A stretch of 64,000 bases of DNA from Leucobacter sp. G161 (GCF_001482305.1 NZ_LOHP01000014.1:1-64000), one strand, 5' to 3'; counted from the first letter of the stretch, positions 33,601-45,498 are shown. Notes: generated by a model not told the origin, from the sequence alone. Translations and numbers: made by a program.

Positions 33601-35763
33601 CTATTCAGGTAGCCCCGTGTCAGTCGGGAGCGGAAGCAGCTGGTGCCGGTCGCTCACCCCGAGTTTCGCGTAGGCGCGTTGGAGATGCCCCTCAACGGTT
33701 CGGTGCGACAGGAACAGCTCGTCGGCGATCTCGGTGTTCGTGAGCCCCGCAGCCGCCCGAATCGACACCTCGATCTCGCGGGCGGTGAGGAGGTTCGGGT
33801 CGACACGCACGCGCCCCAGTCGCGGGGTGTTCACACCGGGCAGCTGGTCTGCCAGTTCGGCGGACTGGGCAAACAGTGCCTGCGCTCGCACTCGGTTCTC
33901 TGCGTCTCGTGCAGCCCTGGCAGCGTCCGCAAGGAATTCCGCGGCAAACAGTGTGCGTCCGTGCGCGAGCAGTTCGCTGGCGAGTTCCTCAACGGAGTCG
34001 GTCTGAGCCAGCAGTTGCAACGAGGCAGCGAACTGGCCCGTCACTCCCGCTGCCGCTGCGGCGAGCGCATCGGGTGAATCTGACAGACCCAAGCGCCAGG
34101 CCTCGTGTTCGAGGCGCATGACGAGGAATGCGTGACCTTCGTGACGGGCGCGGGCGACGAGCAGGTCGAACTCGGCGTGGGCCGCGTCTTCGCCTTCGAC
34201 GGCGAGGATCGCGGCGAGTGCGATCCGCTCGGATTCGGGGTGCAGCAGTTGCCCGCTGTGGACGGAGCTGGACCGGTAGACGTCGAGGAGCTCGCTGGCG
34301 CGTTCGAGGTCGTCGAGCATTGCCGCGGCGGCGGCACCGGCGGCGGCCACGAAGCCGGCGATGCCGAATGGGTCGCCCTGCTCGGTGAGCGCGAGCACCT
34401 GCTCGGTGAGGTCGAGAGTTTCTGCGGCCATCCCGTATTCTGCGCAGACGTATGCCCGAGAGGTAATGAAGAGGCCGTGGTCGAGCGCGAGCCTGCCCCA
34501 GTCGATGCCCTCGAACCGAGCCGCGTGCCCGAGCTCGTGTGATCCCTCGCACAGCACCGCAAGATGCAGCGAATAGAGCAGTGCTCCTGCGTCGTAGCCG
34601 GTCGCTGATTCCCAGAGCTCGCTCCCGAGGGCGGCGAAGGCCCGCTCGAGGCCTGCTGCGGGGTCGCCCGCATAGCAGTCGTGCACGATCACCGCCGCGG
34701 TGAGGCCGAGCCGGAGCTCGGCTGGGAATGTTGTCTCCGCGGCCCACGCTTCGAACTGACCAGCGTCAAAGGGTTCTCCCCCGTGGGCACGCCACAGCGA
34801 GCTCTGGGCGTGGAACCGTTCGGAGTCCCCCAGCTGCCTGGTGAGCAGTTCGATGCCGTGCCCGACGTCGCCCGTGAGCACCTCGATCCGGCCTGCGAGG
34901 AGCCGCGCCTCGGCGTCGCCGTCAGCAATGAGCGGCGCGAGCAGCGAGAGCGCTCTCGCGTGGTCACCGGTTTGGTACTCGGCTGCGGCCTGGGTGAGCC
35001 GCTGCTCCGGCGTGAGCTGCGCGTCCGAGGTGTCTCCCGGTGTGCGTTTGCGTGCGAGGACGAGGTATCCGCGAGCACTCACGAACCTGCCGTCGCGCAT
35101 CGCAGCGTCGGCAGCACGGGCGAGCTGCGCGAGGTCACCCTGCACCTCTTCGTAGAGCTTCGTGACGGAGCTCGCGTTCACCGGCTGAGCAAGCTGGGCC
35201 TCAAGCATCGTCTTCGCGTCGGTGATGTCGATCGCTCCGAGTGTCACCTGTGCAGTGTCTGCGTGGGTGAGAAACCGTTGAAACTCTGTGGGCAGGTCCC
35301 GCGGTTCGCGTACGGCGACCACGAGCTGCAGCGTACCAACGCTGGCGAGCTGGGTGAGTATGGCGGCGCTCTCCGCGTCGACATACTCTGCGTCATCGAC
35401 AAGTACGCTCAGCGGGGTGATCGCGACCCGTTGCCCGAGTGTGTGCAGGGCCCCGAGTGGGTCAGTGGTGTACGCGGACAGTTCTGGCAACCGCGTCGTG
35501 AGCGTTGCGAGGTGCCCGAACGGGACGTTCGTAAGCGCGGCGCTGCCGAGCAGGGTGAGGCGCTCGCGCCCATCACTGGCGGGGGCTGCGCTGAGCCGCC
35601 AGAGCGCGGTTGTTCGGCCTCCGCCAGACTCGCCATGCACCGCGATCGACGCACCGGAACGGAACGCGTGCATCGCGATCCGTTCTGCTTCGCGCCGCGA
35701 GGGGAGAGAGGGCAGCCCGAACCGAGTCGAGCCGACACTTCCCTGTGAATCTGCTAGGTGCAT
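33601..35763 (-). CDS. LuxR-family regulator with N-terminal ATPase domain
   Basis: About 720 residues. P-loop near the N-terminus (HGESGGGRTTALWR), a possible Walker B (SVLVDDAEYVD), a long helical TPR-like middle, and a C-terminal LuxR HTH (LTAREIEVSIRAAAGLTNTE ... LFLSHRTVEGHLQRAYAKLG). The P-loop is GESGGGRTT, with Arg in place of the catalytic-type Lys, so ATP binding may be weak. It is shorter than typical LAL regulators (about 900). ATG 35763 is chosen: TATCCT lies right before it, suggesting a leaderless start; a TTG at 35778 is the alternative. Confidence 0.8.
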   Translation of the reverse strand: MHLADSQGSVGSTRFGLPSLPSRREAERIAMHAFRSGASIAVHGESGGGRTTALWRLSAAPASDGRERLTLLGSAALTNVPFGHLATLTTRLPELSAYTTDPLGALHTLGQRVAITPLSVLVDDAEYVDAESAAILTQLASVGTLQLVVAVREPRDLPTEFQRFLTHADTAQVTLGAIDITDAKTMLEAQLAQPVNASSVTKLYEEVQGDLAQLARAADAAMRDGRFVSARGYLVLARKRTPGDTSDAQLTPEQRLTQAAAEYQTGDHARALSLLAPLIADGDAEARLLAGRIEVLTGDVGHGIELLTRQLGDSERFHAQSSLWRAHGGEPFDAGQFEAWAAETTFPAELRLGLTAAVIVHDCYAGDPAAGLERAFAALGSELWESATGYDAGALLYSLHLAVLCEGSHELGHAARFEGIDWGRLALDHGLFITSRAYVCAEYGMAAETLDLTEQVLALTEQGDPFGIAGFVAAAGAAAAAMLDDLERASELLDVYRSSSVHSGQLLHPESERIALAAILAVEGEDAAHAEFDLLVARARHEGHAFLVMRLEHEAWRLGLSDSPDALAAAAAGVTGQFAASLQLLAQTDSVEELASELLAHGRTLFAAEFLADAARAARDAENRVRAQALFAQSAELADQLPGVNTPRLGRVRVDPNLLTAREIEVSIRAAAGLTNTEIADELFLSHRTVEGHLQRAYAKLGVSDRHQLLPLPTDTGLPE

Positions 35764-35839
35764 AAGCTCAGGATACAAGCAGCAGCCGAGCTTCGGGCAC
35801 GGCGCAAATGTCCTCGAAGAAAAAGTTTGGGGCGGCTGC

Positions 35840-36469
35840 TCAGTGCATGAACAGCAGGAGCGCCGCGACCGCCACGAAGAGTGCTCCGAATACCCCGTTG
35901 AGCACGCGTTGGCCGCGCGCTGTCGCGGCGAACCGGCCGAACGGCTTAGCCGCGGCCGCGAAGAAGAACCACATGACGAGAACGTCGACTGCTAGCGTCG
36001 TCGCGGTAAGGACAAGGTACTGGGGCAGTTGTGGCCCGTCGGGTCGGATGAACTGCGGAATGAATGCCAGGAAGAACACGATCGCCTTCGGGTTGAGCAG
36101 GTTCACCCAGAGCCCCCGCAGCAGCATCGCGCGGTTCGTGACCCGCGGCACGACCGTCGCTGAGGCGGCAGGATCCGCGACCCGCGGCCGAGCGAACGCC
36201 ATCCGCACGCCGAGATAGACCAGGTAGGCGGCGCCGAGATAGCGGATCGCCGTAAACACCACCGGTGAGCGCGCGACGAGCACCCCAATGCCCGCCGCCA
36301 CAATCACGATGTGGATGAGGAGCGCGATCTGCTGCCCCACCACGCCCCACAGTGATCGCCGCCATCCGCTGGCGAGCGCGTTCGACATGGTGTTGATCGC
36401 GCCGGCTCCGGGCGTGAAGCTAATGACCAGGCAGGCTGTCAACAGGGACAACCACAGCGAAAACGACAC
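35840..36469 (-). CDS. LysE-family amino-acid/metabolite exporter
   Basis: A 209-residue exporter with six hydrophobic helices and the LysE/RhtB signature SFTPGAGAINTMSNALASG near the N-terminus, plus AAYLVYLGVRMA and LLNPKAIVFFLAFIPQFI. The GTG start at 36469 is inside the hairpin following pdxS; a TACACT -10-like box (36476-36481) in the loop would place transcription start at the GTG. Substrate unknown. Confidence 0.9.
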   Translation of the reverse strand: MSFSLWLSLLTACLVISFTPGAGAINTMSNALASGWRRSLWGVVGQQIALLIHIVIVAAGIGVLVARSPVVFTAIRYLGAAYLVYLGVRMAFARPRVADPAASATVVPRVTNRAMLLRGLWVNLLNPKAIVFFLAFIPQFIRPDGPQLPQYLVLTATTLAVDVLVMWFFFAAAAKPFGRFAATARGQRVLNGVFGALFVAVAALLLFMH

Positions 36470-36497
36470 CCGGCAAGTGTATTCTGCCGGGTGTCGT
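36463..36497 (-). terminator. pdxS terminator overlapping the LysE start
   Basis: 13-bp inverted repeat, arms ACGACACCCGGCA and TGCCGGGTGTCGT around a 9-base loop, followed on the minus strand by TTTT. It lies 8 bp beyond the pdxS stop. The loop and right arm also contain the LysE -10-like box and start codon. Confidence 0.75.
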
Positions 36498-36505
36498 CCG
36501 GCGAC

Positions 36506-37396
<891 letters not shown>

Positions 37397-37539
37397 GTGC
37401 ACCACCATTTCGCGCATTTTGGTTTGCCACAAGACCCACTTTCTGCGCGTCTCAATGAACCACTTTTCACGAGTCGGGAGGCACGCGGCTTCCTCCCCGA
37501 CGAATAGGTCGCCGCCTGAGCGGGGCCTAGAATCTGGGT

Positions 37540-38730
37540 ATGCTCCCCCGTTCGCGCCGGGCCTTCCCCCGGCTGACCGCGCTCTTCGGCGTCGCTCTGC
37601 TTGCGCTGACCGGCGTCGCGGGCTGTGCTGCGGAACCCCCGCCGCCCACGCTCACTGCCGAGCTGCCCCCTCCGCCCAGCGCTGAAGAGCTGCGCGAACA
37701 GGCCGCAGCCAGCTGGGTTGCGCAGGCGTCGACCCGCGAGCTGGTCGGCAGCGTCATCATGGCGACGGCCCCGACGACCGATGCGGCAGAGCTGCGCACG
37801 CTCATGGAAGACACTGGCCTCGGCGGGTTCATCGTCATGGGTGCGAACGTGCCTGGCTCCCCCGACGAGCTCCGCGCGATCACGACGCAGCTCACGATCG
37901 ACCCCGCTCTCCCACCGCTGGTCGGTATTGATGAAGAGGGCGGCCTCGTCACCAGGCTGCCGTGGGATACCCTCCCGGGCGCCGACACACTCCGCGAACA
38001 GCCCGCGGAACGTGCCAAGACCGCGTTCGCTGAACGTGCGGTGCTCCTCGCCGACGCCGGCGTCAACGTGAACTTCGGCGTTGTCGCCGACGTCACCGCA
38101 GACACCTGGAGCTTCATCTACCCACGAACCCTGGGCGACACCGGCGCGCAGGCGAGCCCCCGCGTTGCGGCGGCCGTCGCCGGCGAGCGGGGAACCGTCG
38201 CCTCCACGCTGAAACATTTTCCGGGCCACGGCGCGACGGCGGACGACTCGCACACGGGGATCCCCCGCACGACGACAACGCTGGACGAGTGGCGTACGAA
38301 CACGGCACTCCCGTTCGAGGCCGGGATCGACGCCGGCGCTGAACTGCTGATGTTCGGGCACCTCGCGTACACGGAGGTCTCGCCGTCCCCGGCGTCGCTC
38401 GCGCCCGAGTGGTACGCGATCGCACGAGACGAACTTGGATTCGCAGGTGTCACCGTGACCGATGACCTCGGCATGCTCCGAGCGAGCGGCATCGCCGAGT
38501 ACCAGGATCCAGCCGCCACCACCGTTGCTGCAATCACTGCCGGCGCGGATCTCGCGCTCACGGTGATCGGCATGGACGCCGCTGGGGTGCGCGGGCTCGT
38601 CGATGGCGTGACGGCCGCCGTCGACAACGGGACCCTCTCAGAAAGCCGCCTGAGGGAGGCCGCCACGCGCGTCACCGCGCTCAGGCTCGAGCTTTCGGAG
38701 GACACGCTCGACGATGCCAGCGGAGGCTAA
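37540..38730 (+). CDS. Glycoside hydrolase family 3 lipoprotein (NagZ-like)
   Basis: Surface lipoprotein of 396 residues (lipobox VAGC near residue 28) with a GH3 N-terminal TIM-barrel. Family text includes [46 protein letters not shown] (with the catalytic-loop Asp-His pair of NagZ), and [10 protein letters not shown] with the nucleophile Asp. It probably removes beta-N-acetylglucosamine from peptidoglycan. The lipid anchor places it outside the membrane, unlike cytoplasmic Gram-negative NagZ. Confidence 0.9.
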   Translation: MLPRSRRAFPRLTALFGVALLALTGVAGCAAEPPPPTLTAELPPPPSAEELREQAAASWVAQASTRELVGSVIMATAPTTDAAELRTLMEDTGLGGFIVMGANVPGSPDELRAITTQLTIDPALPPLVGIDEEGGLVTRLPWDTLPGADTLREQPAERAKTAFAERAVLLADAGVNVNFGVVADVTADTWSFIYPRTLGDTGAQASPRVAAAVAGERGTVASTLKHFPGHGATADDSHTGIPRTTTTLDEWRTNTALPFEAGIDAGAELLMFGHLAYTEVSPSPASLAPEWYAIARDELGFAGVTVTDDLGMLRASGIAEYQDPAATTVAAITAGADLALTVIGMDAAGVRGLVDGVTAAVDNGTLSESRLREAATRVTALRLELSEDTLDDASGG

Positions 38731-38761
38731 ACATAGCCTGCCTATCAGATAGAGAACACTG

Positions 38762-38834
38762 TGGATCCTGGGAGAATCGAACTCCCGACATCCTGCTTGC
38801 AAAGCAGGCACTCTACCAACTGAGTTAAGGACCC
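38762..38834 (-). tRNA. tRNA-Ala (UGC)
   Basis: Minus strand: acceptor GGGTCCT with AGGATCC, D arm ACTC...GAGT, anticodon stem CCTGC/GCAGG with loop TTTGCAA (anticodon TGC), and a T arm. CCA is not encoded, so it is added after transcription. Confidence 0.94.
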
Positions 38835-38920
38835 GTGCGGGCTTTTACCCCCGTACAGCGAATTACTGTATCACGCCCAGGCCGCGCATGAGAAATCCGC
38901 CAGCACGTGTGTTGCGGAGA

Positions 38921-39736
38921 CTAGTCGCGCTTCGGGAGCACGATGCGCTTGCCGGTGACCGGATGATGGATCACTTCGACCGGCGTGCGGTACACGTCCG
39001 TGAGCACATCGGCGTCGAGCACAGTCTCAGGGTCGCCATTTGCGACGATCTTGCCCTGCCGAAGCAGCGCGATCCTGTCGGAGTAGGCTCCGGCAAGATT
39101 CAGATCGTGGAGCACCACGAGCACAGCGTCGCCTGCCGCGGCGCGCTCGCGCGCAAGCCGCAGCACTCCCTCCTGGTGCGCGAGGTCAAGTGCCGCGGTT
39201 GGCTCGTCGAGCATGAGCATTCCGGTGCGACCTGCGATAACGCGGGCGAACGCGGTACGTGCCCGCTCACCGCCCGACAGCGACGGCACACGGCGGTTGC
39301 CGAGGTGCGAGATATCGGTCGCCTCGATCGCGTCCGAGATCGCCGAATTGTCGTCGTTCTCGAACGTGGTGCGCCGCCACGGCGCACGCCCCATCTCCAC
39401 CACCTGATGCACGGTGAAGGGGAACATGAGCTGGTTCTCCTGGAGCAGCACCGACCGCCGCCGCGAGAGATCAATGAGCGACCAGTCCGAAAGCGGCTTG
39501 CCGCCGAATTCGACATGCCCCGCGTCAGGGAGCACGTCTCCCGAGAGCAGGCTCAGCAGCGTCGATTTTCCGGCGCCGTTCGGGCCGAGCAGCGAAAACA
39601 CCTCGCCTGCGCGCAGTTCGATGGAGACATCGTCAAGCAGCTTCTTGCGGCCACGCTCCACCATGACCGATTCAGCCGAGCAGACGACCGTTCCAGCGGG
39701 CGCGGTGGTGGGAAGCCCCACGTGTCGAGCGTTCAT
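38921..39736 (-). CDS. hmuV: Heme ABC transporter ATP-binding protein
   Basis: A 271-residue ATPase for heme import: Walker A LLGPNGAGKSTLLSLLSGD, signature LSGGERARTAFARV, Walker B MLMLDEPTAALDLAHQ, and the switch His in VLVVLHDLNLAG. The ATG at 39736 overlaps the permease stop (TAATG), so both are translated together. The final VIHHPVTGKRIVLPKRD is usual for HmuV. With hmuU and hmuT it completes the importer. Confidence 0.93.
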   Translation of the reverse strand: MNARHVGLPTTAPAGTVVCSAESVMVERGRKKLLDDVSIELRAGEVFSLLGPNGAGKSTLLSLLSGDVLPDAGHVEFGGKPLSDWSLIDLSRRRSVLLQENQLMFPFTVHQVVEMGRAPWRRTTFENDDNSAISDAIEATDISHLGNRRVPSLSGGERARTAFARVIAGRTGMLMLDEPTAALDLAHQEGVLRLARERAAAGDAVLVVLHDLNLAGAYSDRIALLRQGKIVANGDPETVLDADVLTDVYRTPVEVIHHPVTGKRIVLPKRD

Positions 39737-40803
39737 TATCCCCACCCTCCCGAGCGCTTGCGTGTCCGTCGGAGCAGCCAGAAGAAGAACGGCCCACCGA
39801 CGAGCGAAGTGAGGATGCCAATGGGCAGCTCGGCCATCGGCACGATGGTTCGGGCCGCAAGGTCTGCCAGGGTGAGCAACAGCGCGCCCGCGAGCGCCGA
39901 AGCGGTCACCAGCGGGAGATGCGCCGGACCGAGCACCATACGCATGAGGTGCGGGATCACCAAGCCAACAAACGAGATGATTCCCGCGAACGCGACTGCC
40001 GCGCCCACGAGGAGCGACACGACGAGGATCATACCGATGCGGAGCAGCTCGACGTTCACCCCGAGGTGACGCGCGTTGCGCTCGCCGAGCGCCAGCAGGT
40101 CGAGCTTGCGCGACGTGAGGTAGGCCGCAATCAGACCCACCGCGATGATCGGCGTCACGATCATCACTTGCGTCCAGCTCATCCCTTTCAAACTGCCAAG
40201 TTGCCAGAACACGATCGCCTCGCGCGACTGCGAATCACCGACGAACGTCAGCGCGGCAATCGCTGCGCCCGCGATGGCGTTCACGGCGATACCGGTGAGC
40301 ACGAGGGTGACGACTTCGGTGCGGCCCTCTGCGCGGCTCATTGAGTAGACGATGAGCGTGGCGATGAGGCCGGTGATGAAGGCGAGGACCGCCGTGGTCC
40401 ACTGCCCGAACACCGTGAGGCCGAAGACGATCGAGATGCCGGCGCCGACAGCGGCTCCCGAGGAGATACCGATAACACCGGGCTCAGCAAGCGGGTTCCC
40501 GAAGATCGCCTGCATGATGAGGCCCGACACCGAAAGCCCGATGCCGATGAGCACGGACATCGCGACGCGGGGGAAGCGGATCGCCCAGAGCGCGTCGTCC
40601 CCGGCAGGAATGCTCGGTAGCGGCAACCAGTCGATACCGACGCGGTGCAGGATCGAACCCAGCACCTCCTGCGGCGGGATCGCGAGCTGGCCGGTTCCGG
40701 CAGACACGAGAACGCTAATGAAGAGCAGCACTCCGAGCACTGCGAACAACAGGGGTGCGCGACTTCCTCGCCGTGACAGCGAGATCTGGCCGGTGCTTTT
40801 CAT
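39736..40803 (-). CDS. hmuU: Heme ABC transporter permease (FecCD family)
   Basis: A 355-residue permease with about nine or ten helices. FecCD motifs: FPRVAMSVLIGIGLSVSGLI followed by MQAIFGNPLAEPGVIGISSG, LTLAFVGD-like TFVGDSQSREAIVFWQLGSL, and GLVIPHLMRMVLGPAHLPLV. It is divergent from hmuT across a promoter with an iron-box-like sequence. Heme, rather than siderophore, is inferred from the hta genes nearby. Confidence 0.92.
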   Translation of the reverse strand: MKSTGQISLSRRGSRAPLLFAVLGVLLFISVLVSAGTGQLAIPPQEVLGSILHRVGIDWLPLPSIPAGDDALWAIRFPRVAMSVLIGIGLSVSGLIMQAIFGNPLAEPGVIGISSGAAVGAGISIVFGLTVFGQWTTAVLAFITGLIATLIVYSMSRAEGRTEVVTLVLTGIAVNAIAGAAIAALTFVGDSQSREAIVFWQLGSLKGMSWTQVMIVTPIIAVGLIAAYLTSRKLDLLALGERNARHLGVNVELLRIGMILVVSLLVGAAVAFAGIISFVGLVIPHLMRMVLGPAHLPLVTASALAGALLLTLADLAARTIVPMAELPIGILTSLVGGPFFFWLLRRTRKRSGGWG

Positions 40804-40895
40804 GCTCGCGCGAGACTCTTTCTAGGAGATCCGGGCGCCCGTTCGCGCCGTGTGCGTGTGAGAAATCTGAAAACTCACACTTCATCATATCTTTG

Positions 40896-40914
40896 TAAGG
40901 TTAAGCTTGCTGAG
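40896..40914 (+). promoter_or_regulatory. DtxR/IdeR-like iron box between hmuU and hmuT
   Basis: TAAGGTTAAGCTTGCTGAG matches 14 of 19 positions of the DtxR/IdeR consensus TWAGGTTAGSCTWACCTWA by my alignment. It overlaps another inverted repeat (TAAGCT-N5-AGCTTA). It lies in the 138-bp divergent region and could repress both hmuT and hmuUV when iron is sufficient. Confidence 0.6.
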
Positions 40915-40941
40915 CTTACTTCCTTAACTTGAGAGGGATCG

Positions 40942-42063
40942 ATGAACAACACGCGTAAGTCTCGCATCCGTGCCGTGGTCGCCCTTGCTCTCGGCCTCTC
41001 CATCGCTCTCACCGGCTGCCAGACCGGTGGCCCCGCGAAATCTGGGGAGGGCAGCGAAGCCGTTGATCTCCCACCGCTCACGTCACTGACGCCGCTCGAA
41101 GATCCCCGAGCCTACGAAGGCCCCTCCACAGCGGTGGTTGGACCTCCCAGCATCGAGCCGCTCGCAGAGCGTCCGGAAGCGAAGCTTCCCGTCACGGTCC
41201 AGTCGCAGGACCGGACCGGCGAGATCCCCGTCGAGGTCACTGATACTTCACGCATTCTCGCGATCTCCCTCACGGGCACGCTGAGCGACATCGTCTATAA
41301 CCTCGGCCTCGGCGACCAGCTCATCGGCCGCGATGCGACGACCTCGTTCCCAGGCTCTGAGGAGCTTCCGCTCGTTGTCACTGGCGGCCACGACATCGAA
41401 GCTGAGTCCATCCTCGGCCTCGAGCCGAGCGTGATTTTCACGGACCTCAGCGTTGGCGGCATCGACTTTGTGAACATGATGCGCAACGCAGGCGTGCCAG
41501 TCATCGTCGTCAACCGCTCGGTCAACCTCGAGTCAAGCTCCGAGGCCACTCGACAGGTCGCCGCCGGTCTTGGCGTTGCTGACGCCGCGGAGGAACTCAA
41601 CGCCAACGTCGCCAAGGCCGTGGCAGCGAAGGAGACTGAGGTCGCCGAGCTCATCCCCGCCGATGCAACGAAGCTCCCCCGCGTCGTCTTCCTGTACGTA
41701 CGTGGCGGAGCCGGCGTCTACTACCTCTTCGGCGAGGGAAGCGGAATCGACGAGCTCCTGGCATCCGTCGGCGTCGTCGACGTTGCAGACGAGGTCGGCT
41801 GGAAGGGCGAACGCCCGATGACCGACGAGGCTCTCGTCAGCATGGATCCCGACATTATTATCGTGATGTCCAAGGGACTCACAAGCACCGATGGCATTGA
41901 CGGGCTTATCGAGGCCCAGCCGAGCATCGCGCTGACCACCGCGGGCAAGAACCGCCGCATCATCGACATCGATGACTCGCTCCTGTTCGCCAGCGCTGGG
42001 CGCACGCCTGATGTCATCGATGCACTCGCACGTGCGATCTACGCTCCAGACTCGTTGCAATAA
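40942..42063 (+). CDS. hmuT: Heme-binding lipoprotein of ABC importer
   Basis: A 373-residue lipoprotein (lipobox LTGC near residue 27) of the type III periplasmic-binding fold. Text: RILAISLTGTLSDIVYNLGL, IGRDATTSFPGSEELPLV, and the C-terminal FASAGRTPDVIDALARAIY. A spacer of about 70 residues follows the lipid anchor before the binding fold, as in cell-wall spanning HmuT proteins. ATG 40942 follows GAGAGGGA. It delivers heme to HmuUV. Confidence 0.93.
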   Translation: MNNTRKSRIRAVVALALGLSIALTGCQTGGPAKSGEGSEAVDLPPLTSLTPLEDPRAYEGPSTAVVGPPSIEPLAERPEAKLPVTVQSQDRTGEIPVEVTDTSRILAISLTGTLSDIVYNLGLGDQLIGRDATTSFPGSEELPLVVTGGHDIEAESILGLEPSVIFTDLSVGGIDFVNMMRNAGVPVIVVNRSVNLESSSEATRQVAAGLGVADAAEELNANVAKAVAAKETEVAELIPADATKLPRVVFLYVRGGAGVYYLFGEGSGIDELLASVGVVDVADEVGWKGERPMTDEALVSMDPDIIIVMSKGLTSTDGIDGLIEAQPSIALTTAGKNRRIIDIDDSLLFASAGRTPDVIDALARAIYAPDSLQ

Positions 42064-42233
42064 GCGGGACACCGCGCACAACTCCCGCCGACCGCACCCG
42101 CACATAGCGGACGCGTGTATGCTGCTCCAAGTCCTTTCAGGATCAGCCGCGGACCGCCGCGCTACTCTTGATCGGAGAATATCCCGGGCGCTAGCGTGGC
42201 CCCGGCGCGAAAAGAAAATCTGGGAGACATCGG

Positions 42234-42833
42234 GTGACTAAGGAACACGAAGCTGCGCACGGCGCTCGCTCGCGCGGCTCAGTTTCCTCCGAGTACCCGG
42301 CAGACCGCTTCGACAGCGTCCAGAGCACCTCGCGTGTCGGCGCGCACCGCGTAACCGCACAGCCACGGGTCACCTGGCATTTTGTGCTCGGTGGGCTCAT
42401 CGGGGCCGCGATCCTCACGACCATTGGCATCGTCGGCGTGACCATCGCTGGTTCAGCGGGAACGCTTCCCATCCAGTCCCCGGGGAGCTCAGCCCCCGGC
42501 GCCCCGAAGGTGCAGCCTGCGATTAATGCTGAGGCCACGGTCGCGGTGCTGGACGGCACGTCCACGGAGGGCACCCTCGCACAGGCCGTCGCCACCACCG
42601 TCACCGCAGAAAAGTGGGGCACCATCATTCTTGCGGTGCCCGCCGCGACCGCAGATGTTGAGATTTCCGCGGTCTTCTATTCGGAACCAGAGAACAACGC
42701 CGCGGCACTCGGACTCGCGGAAAAACTCGGTGGAGTCTCGACGTATCTCAACACGGATTACGCAGAGAACAACGCCGATTTGGTTATCCTCCTCGGCTCA
42801 GATTACGCCGGCCCGGGGAAACCCGGGAACTAG
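42234..42833 (+). CDS. LytR_C-domain membrane protein
   Basis: A 199-residue protein with a cytoplasmic N-terminus, one transmembrane helix (VLGGLIGAAILTTIGIVGVT), and a C-terminal LytR_C fold: VAVLDGTSTEGTLAQAVATT, VFYSEPENNAAALGLAEKLG, NADLVILLGSDYA. Start is GTG 42234. This domain is found at the end of LytR-CpsA-Psr wall-assembly enzymes; here it stands alone. It precedes groEL by 160 bp. Confidence 0.82.
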   Translation: MTKEHEAAHGARSRGSVSSEYPADRFDSVQSTSRVGAHRVTAQPRVTWHFVLGGLIGAAILTTIGIVGVTIAGSAGTLPIQSPGSSAPGAPKVQPAINAEATVAVLDGTSTEGTLAQAVATTVTAEKWGTIILAVPAATADVEISAVFYSEPENNAAALGLAEKLGGVSTYLNTDYAENNADLVILLGSDYAGPGKPGN

Positions 42834-42868
42834 TTAATATTCGCGTTCGCTGCGGGCGAGCGATCCTT

Positions 42869-42895
42869 CTTGCACTCTCAGGGACAGAGTGCCAA
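42869..42895 (+). promoter_or_regulatory. CIRCE operator 1 (HrcA site)
   Basis: CTTGCACTC-N9-GAGTGCCAA, near match to the CIRCE consensus TTAGCACTC-N9-GAGTGCTAA (differences in both outer arms). Confidence 0.8.
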
Positions 42896-42903
42896 AATTG
42901 GAG

Positions 42904-42930
42904 TTAGCAGTCGGATCGACTGAGTGCTAA
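42904..42930 (+). promoter_or_regulatory. CIRCE operator 2 (HrcA site)
   Basis: TTAGCAGTC-N9-GAGTGCTAA; the right arm is perfect CIRCE and the left has one change. It lies 8 bp after the first operator and 63 bp before groEL, indicating HrcA heat-shock repression. Confidence 0.9.
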
Positions 42931-44613
<1,683 letters not shown>

Positions 44614-44625
44614 GTCCAGCTCGCT

Positions 44626-45498
44626 TCACATAGCTGTAGATTCAGCAGACTGGGTCGCACCTTCGGGTGCGGCCCAGTTTTTTTGTCTGCGCCCACCGAT
44701 GAGGAGCCCGACTGTGAGGCCCGTGACGAAGATCGCGACACCGGCAACGGTGATGGGCGCCCACGGCACCGCCGGGGCTGCCGGCGCGGCCCCAGGCTGG
44801 ACTGGCGCCCCCGGCGCGATTTCGGCAGCGGGTGGGGCCACGGCGGCGACGGCCGCGCAGTCACCCAGCTGCAGGTCGAGCGTGATCGGGTCGAGCTCGA
44901 CTCCGGCCTCATAGAATCCCGCGAAGGCGACAACACCAGAGTTCGTGAGCTCGGTCGGGAGGTCAGTTAGCGTCAAGCTTCCGTCAGCCGGGGCGAGGGA
45001 TTCCGCCACTGTCACATCCCCCACCCACTCTTGGTCCTCATCGACGGCGACCTCACCGTCCATGTCGGTGCTCCGCGAGTCGAGCAGCAGCGCCGCCTTA
45101 CCGTCGCCTTCGAACTCGATCGTTGGGTTTGCGAGGGTCAAATCAAGAATTCCGTCGTGTCCCGTGAAGTGCACTGTGCCAGGGAACGAAACCGTCCCGG
45201 TGCCGCTCGCGGGGTCGATGCTGCCCGTCGCGCCGCTCCAGGTGAAGTTGGGCGATTCGTAGGTGAGGCCGTCGCTCGTCTCCCACGAGCCGTTGGCGAT
45301 GGAGCCGCTGATGTAGGAGCGGAAGCTTGCTTTGATGCCCCACTGCATGGTGCCTCCGGTGACCTCACACGCACTTCCCGCTGTCTGTGTGGCGAGCGGC
45401 TCGGCCGCCGCTCCGGCGGCGGTACTGGCGAGCATGGTAGCGGCGATGGCCGCAGTTATCAGGCCGCCGCCGAGGCGGCGCAGCGTACGACGATTCAC
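44626..45498 (-). CDS. Single HtaA-domain membrane-anchored heme-binding protein (operon B, third gene)
   Basis: A 290-residue surface protein: signal peptide (MNRRTLRRLGGGLITAAIAA...), one HtaA (CR) domain at about residues 48-215, an Ala/Pro linker, a C-terminal transmembrane helix and a short basic tail (GGRRQK). HtaA domains of Corynebacterium bind heme through conserved Tyr and His residues; here the corresponding positions are filled: Tyr in SFRSYISGSI, His in HFTGHDGILDL, Tyr in FAGFYEAGVELDP. GTG 45498 follows GAGGAG. The closest relative in the window is the gene at 51062. It lies 80 bp after the three-domain protein with no clear promoter. Confidence 0.88.
   Translation of the reverse strand: MNRRTLRRLGGGLITAAIAATMLASTAAGAAAEPLATQTAGSACEVTGGTMQWGIKASFRSYISGSIANGSWETSDGLTYESPNFTWSGATGSIDPASGTGTVSFPGTVHFTGHDGILDLTLANPTIEFEGDGKAALLLDSRSTDMDGEVAVDEDQEWVGDVTVAESLAPADGSLTLTDLPTELTNSGVVAFAGFYEAGVELDPITLDLQLGDCAAVAAVAPPAAEIAPGAPVQPGAAPAAPAVPWAPITVAGVAIFVTGLTVGLLIGGRRQKNWAAPEGATQSAESTAM
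44649..44685 (+). terminator. groEL terminator, inside the convergent hta gene
   Basis: ACTGGGTCGCACC (44649-44661), tetraloop TTCG, GGTGCGGCCCAGT (44666-44678), then seven T. It ends groEL transcription but lies within the last codons of the minus-strand hta gene (44626-45498). Confidence 0.92.

Noticed and set aside
40881-40890. TTCATCATAT near hmuT as a third copy of the shared hta promoter element
   Set aside because: Only about 8 of 17 bases fit and its distance to the iron box differs.
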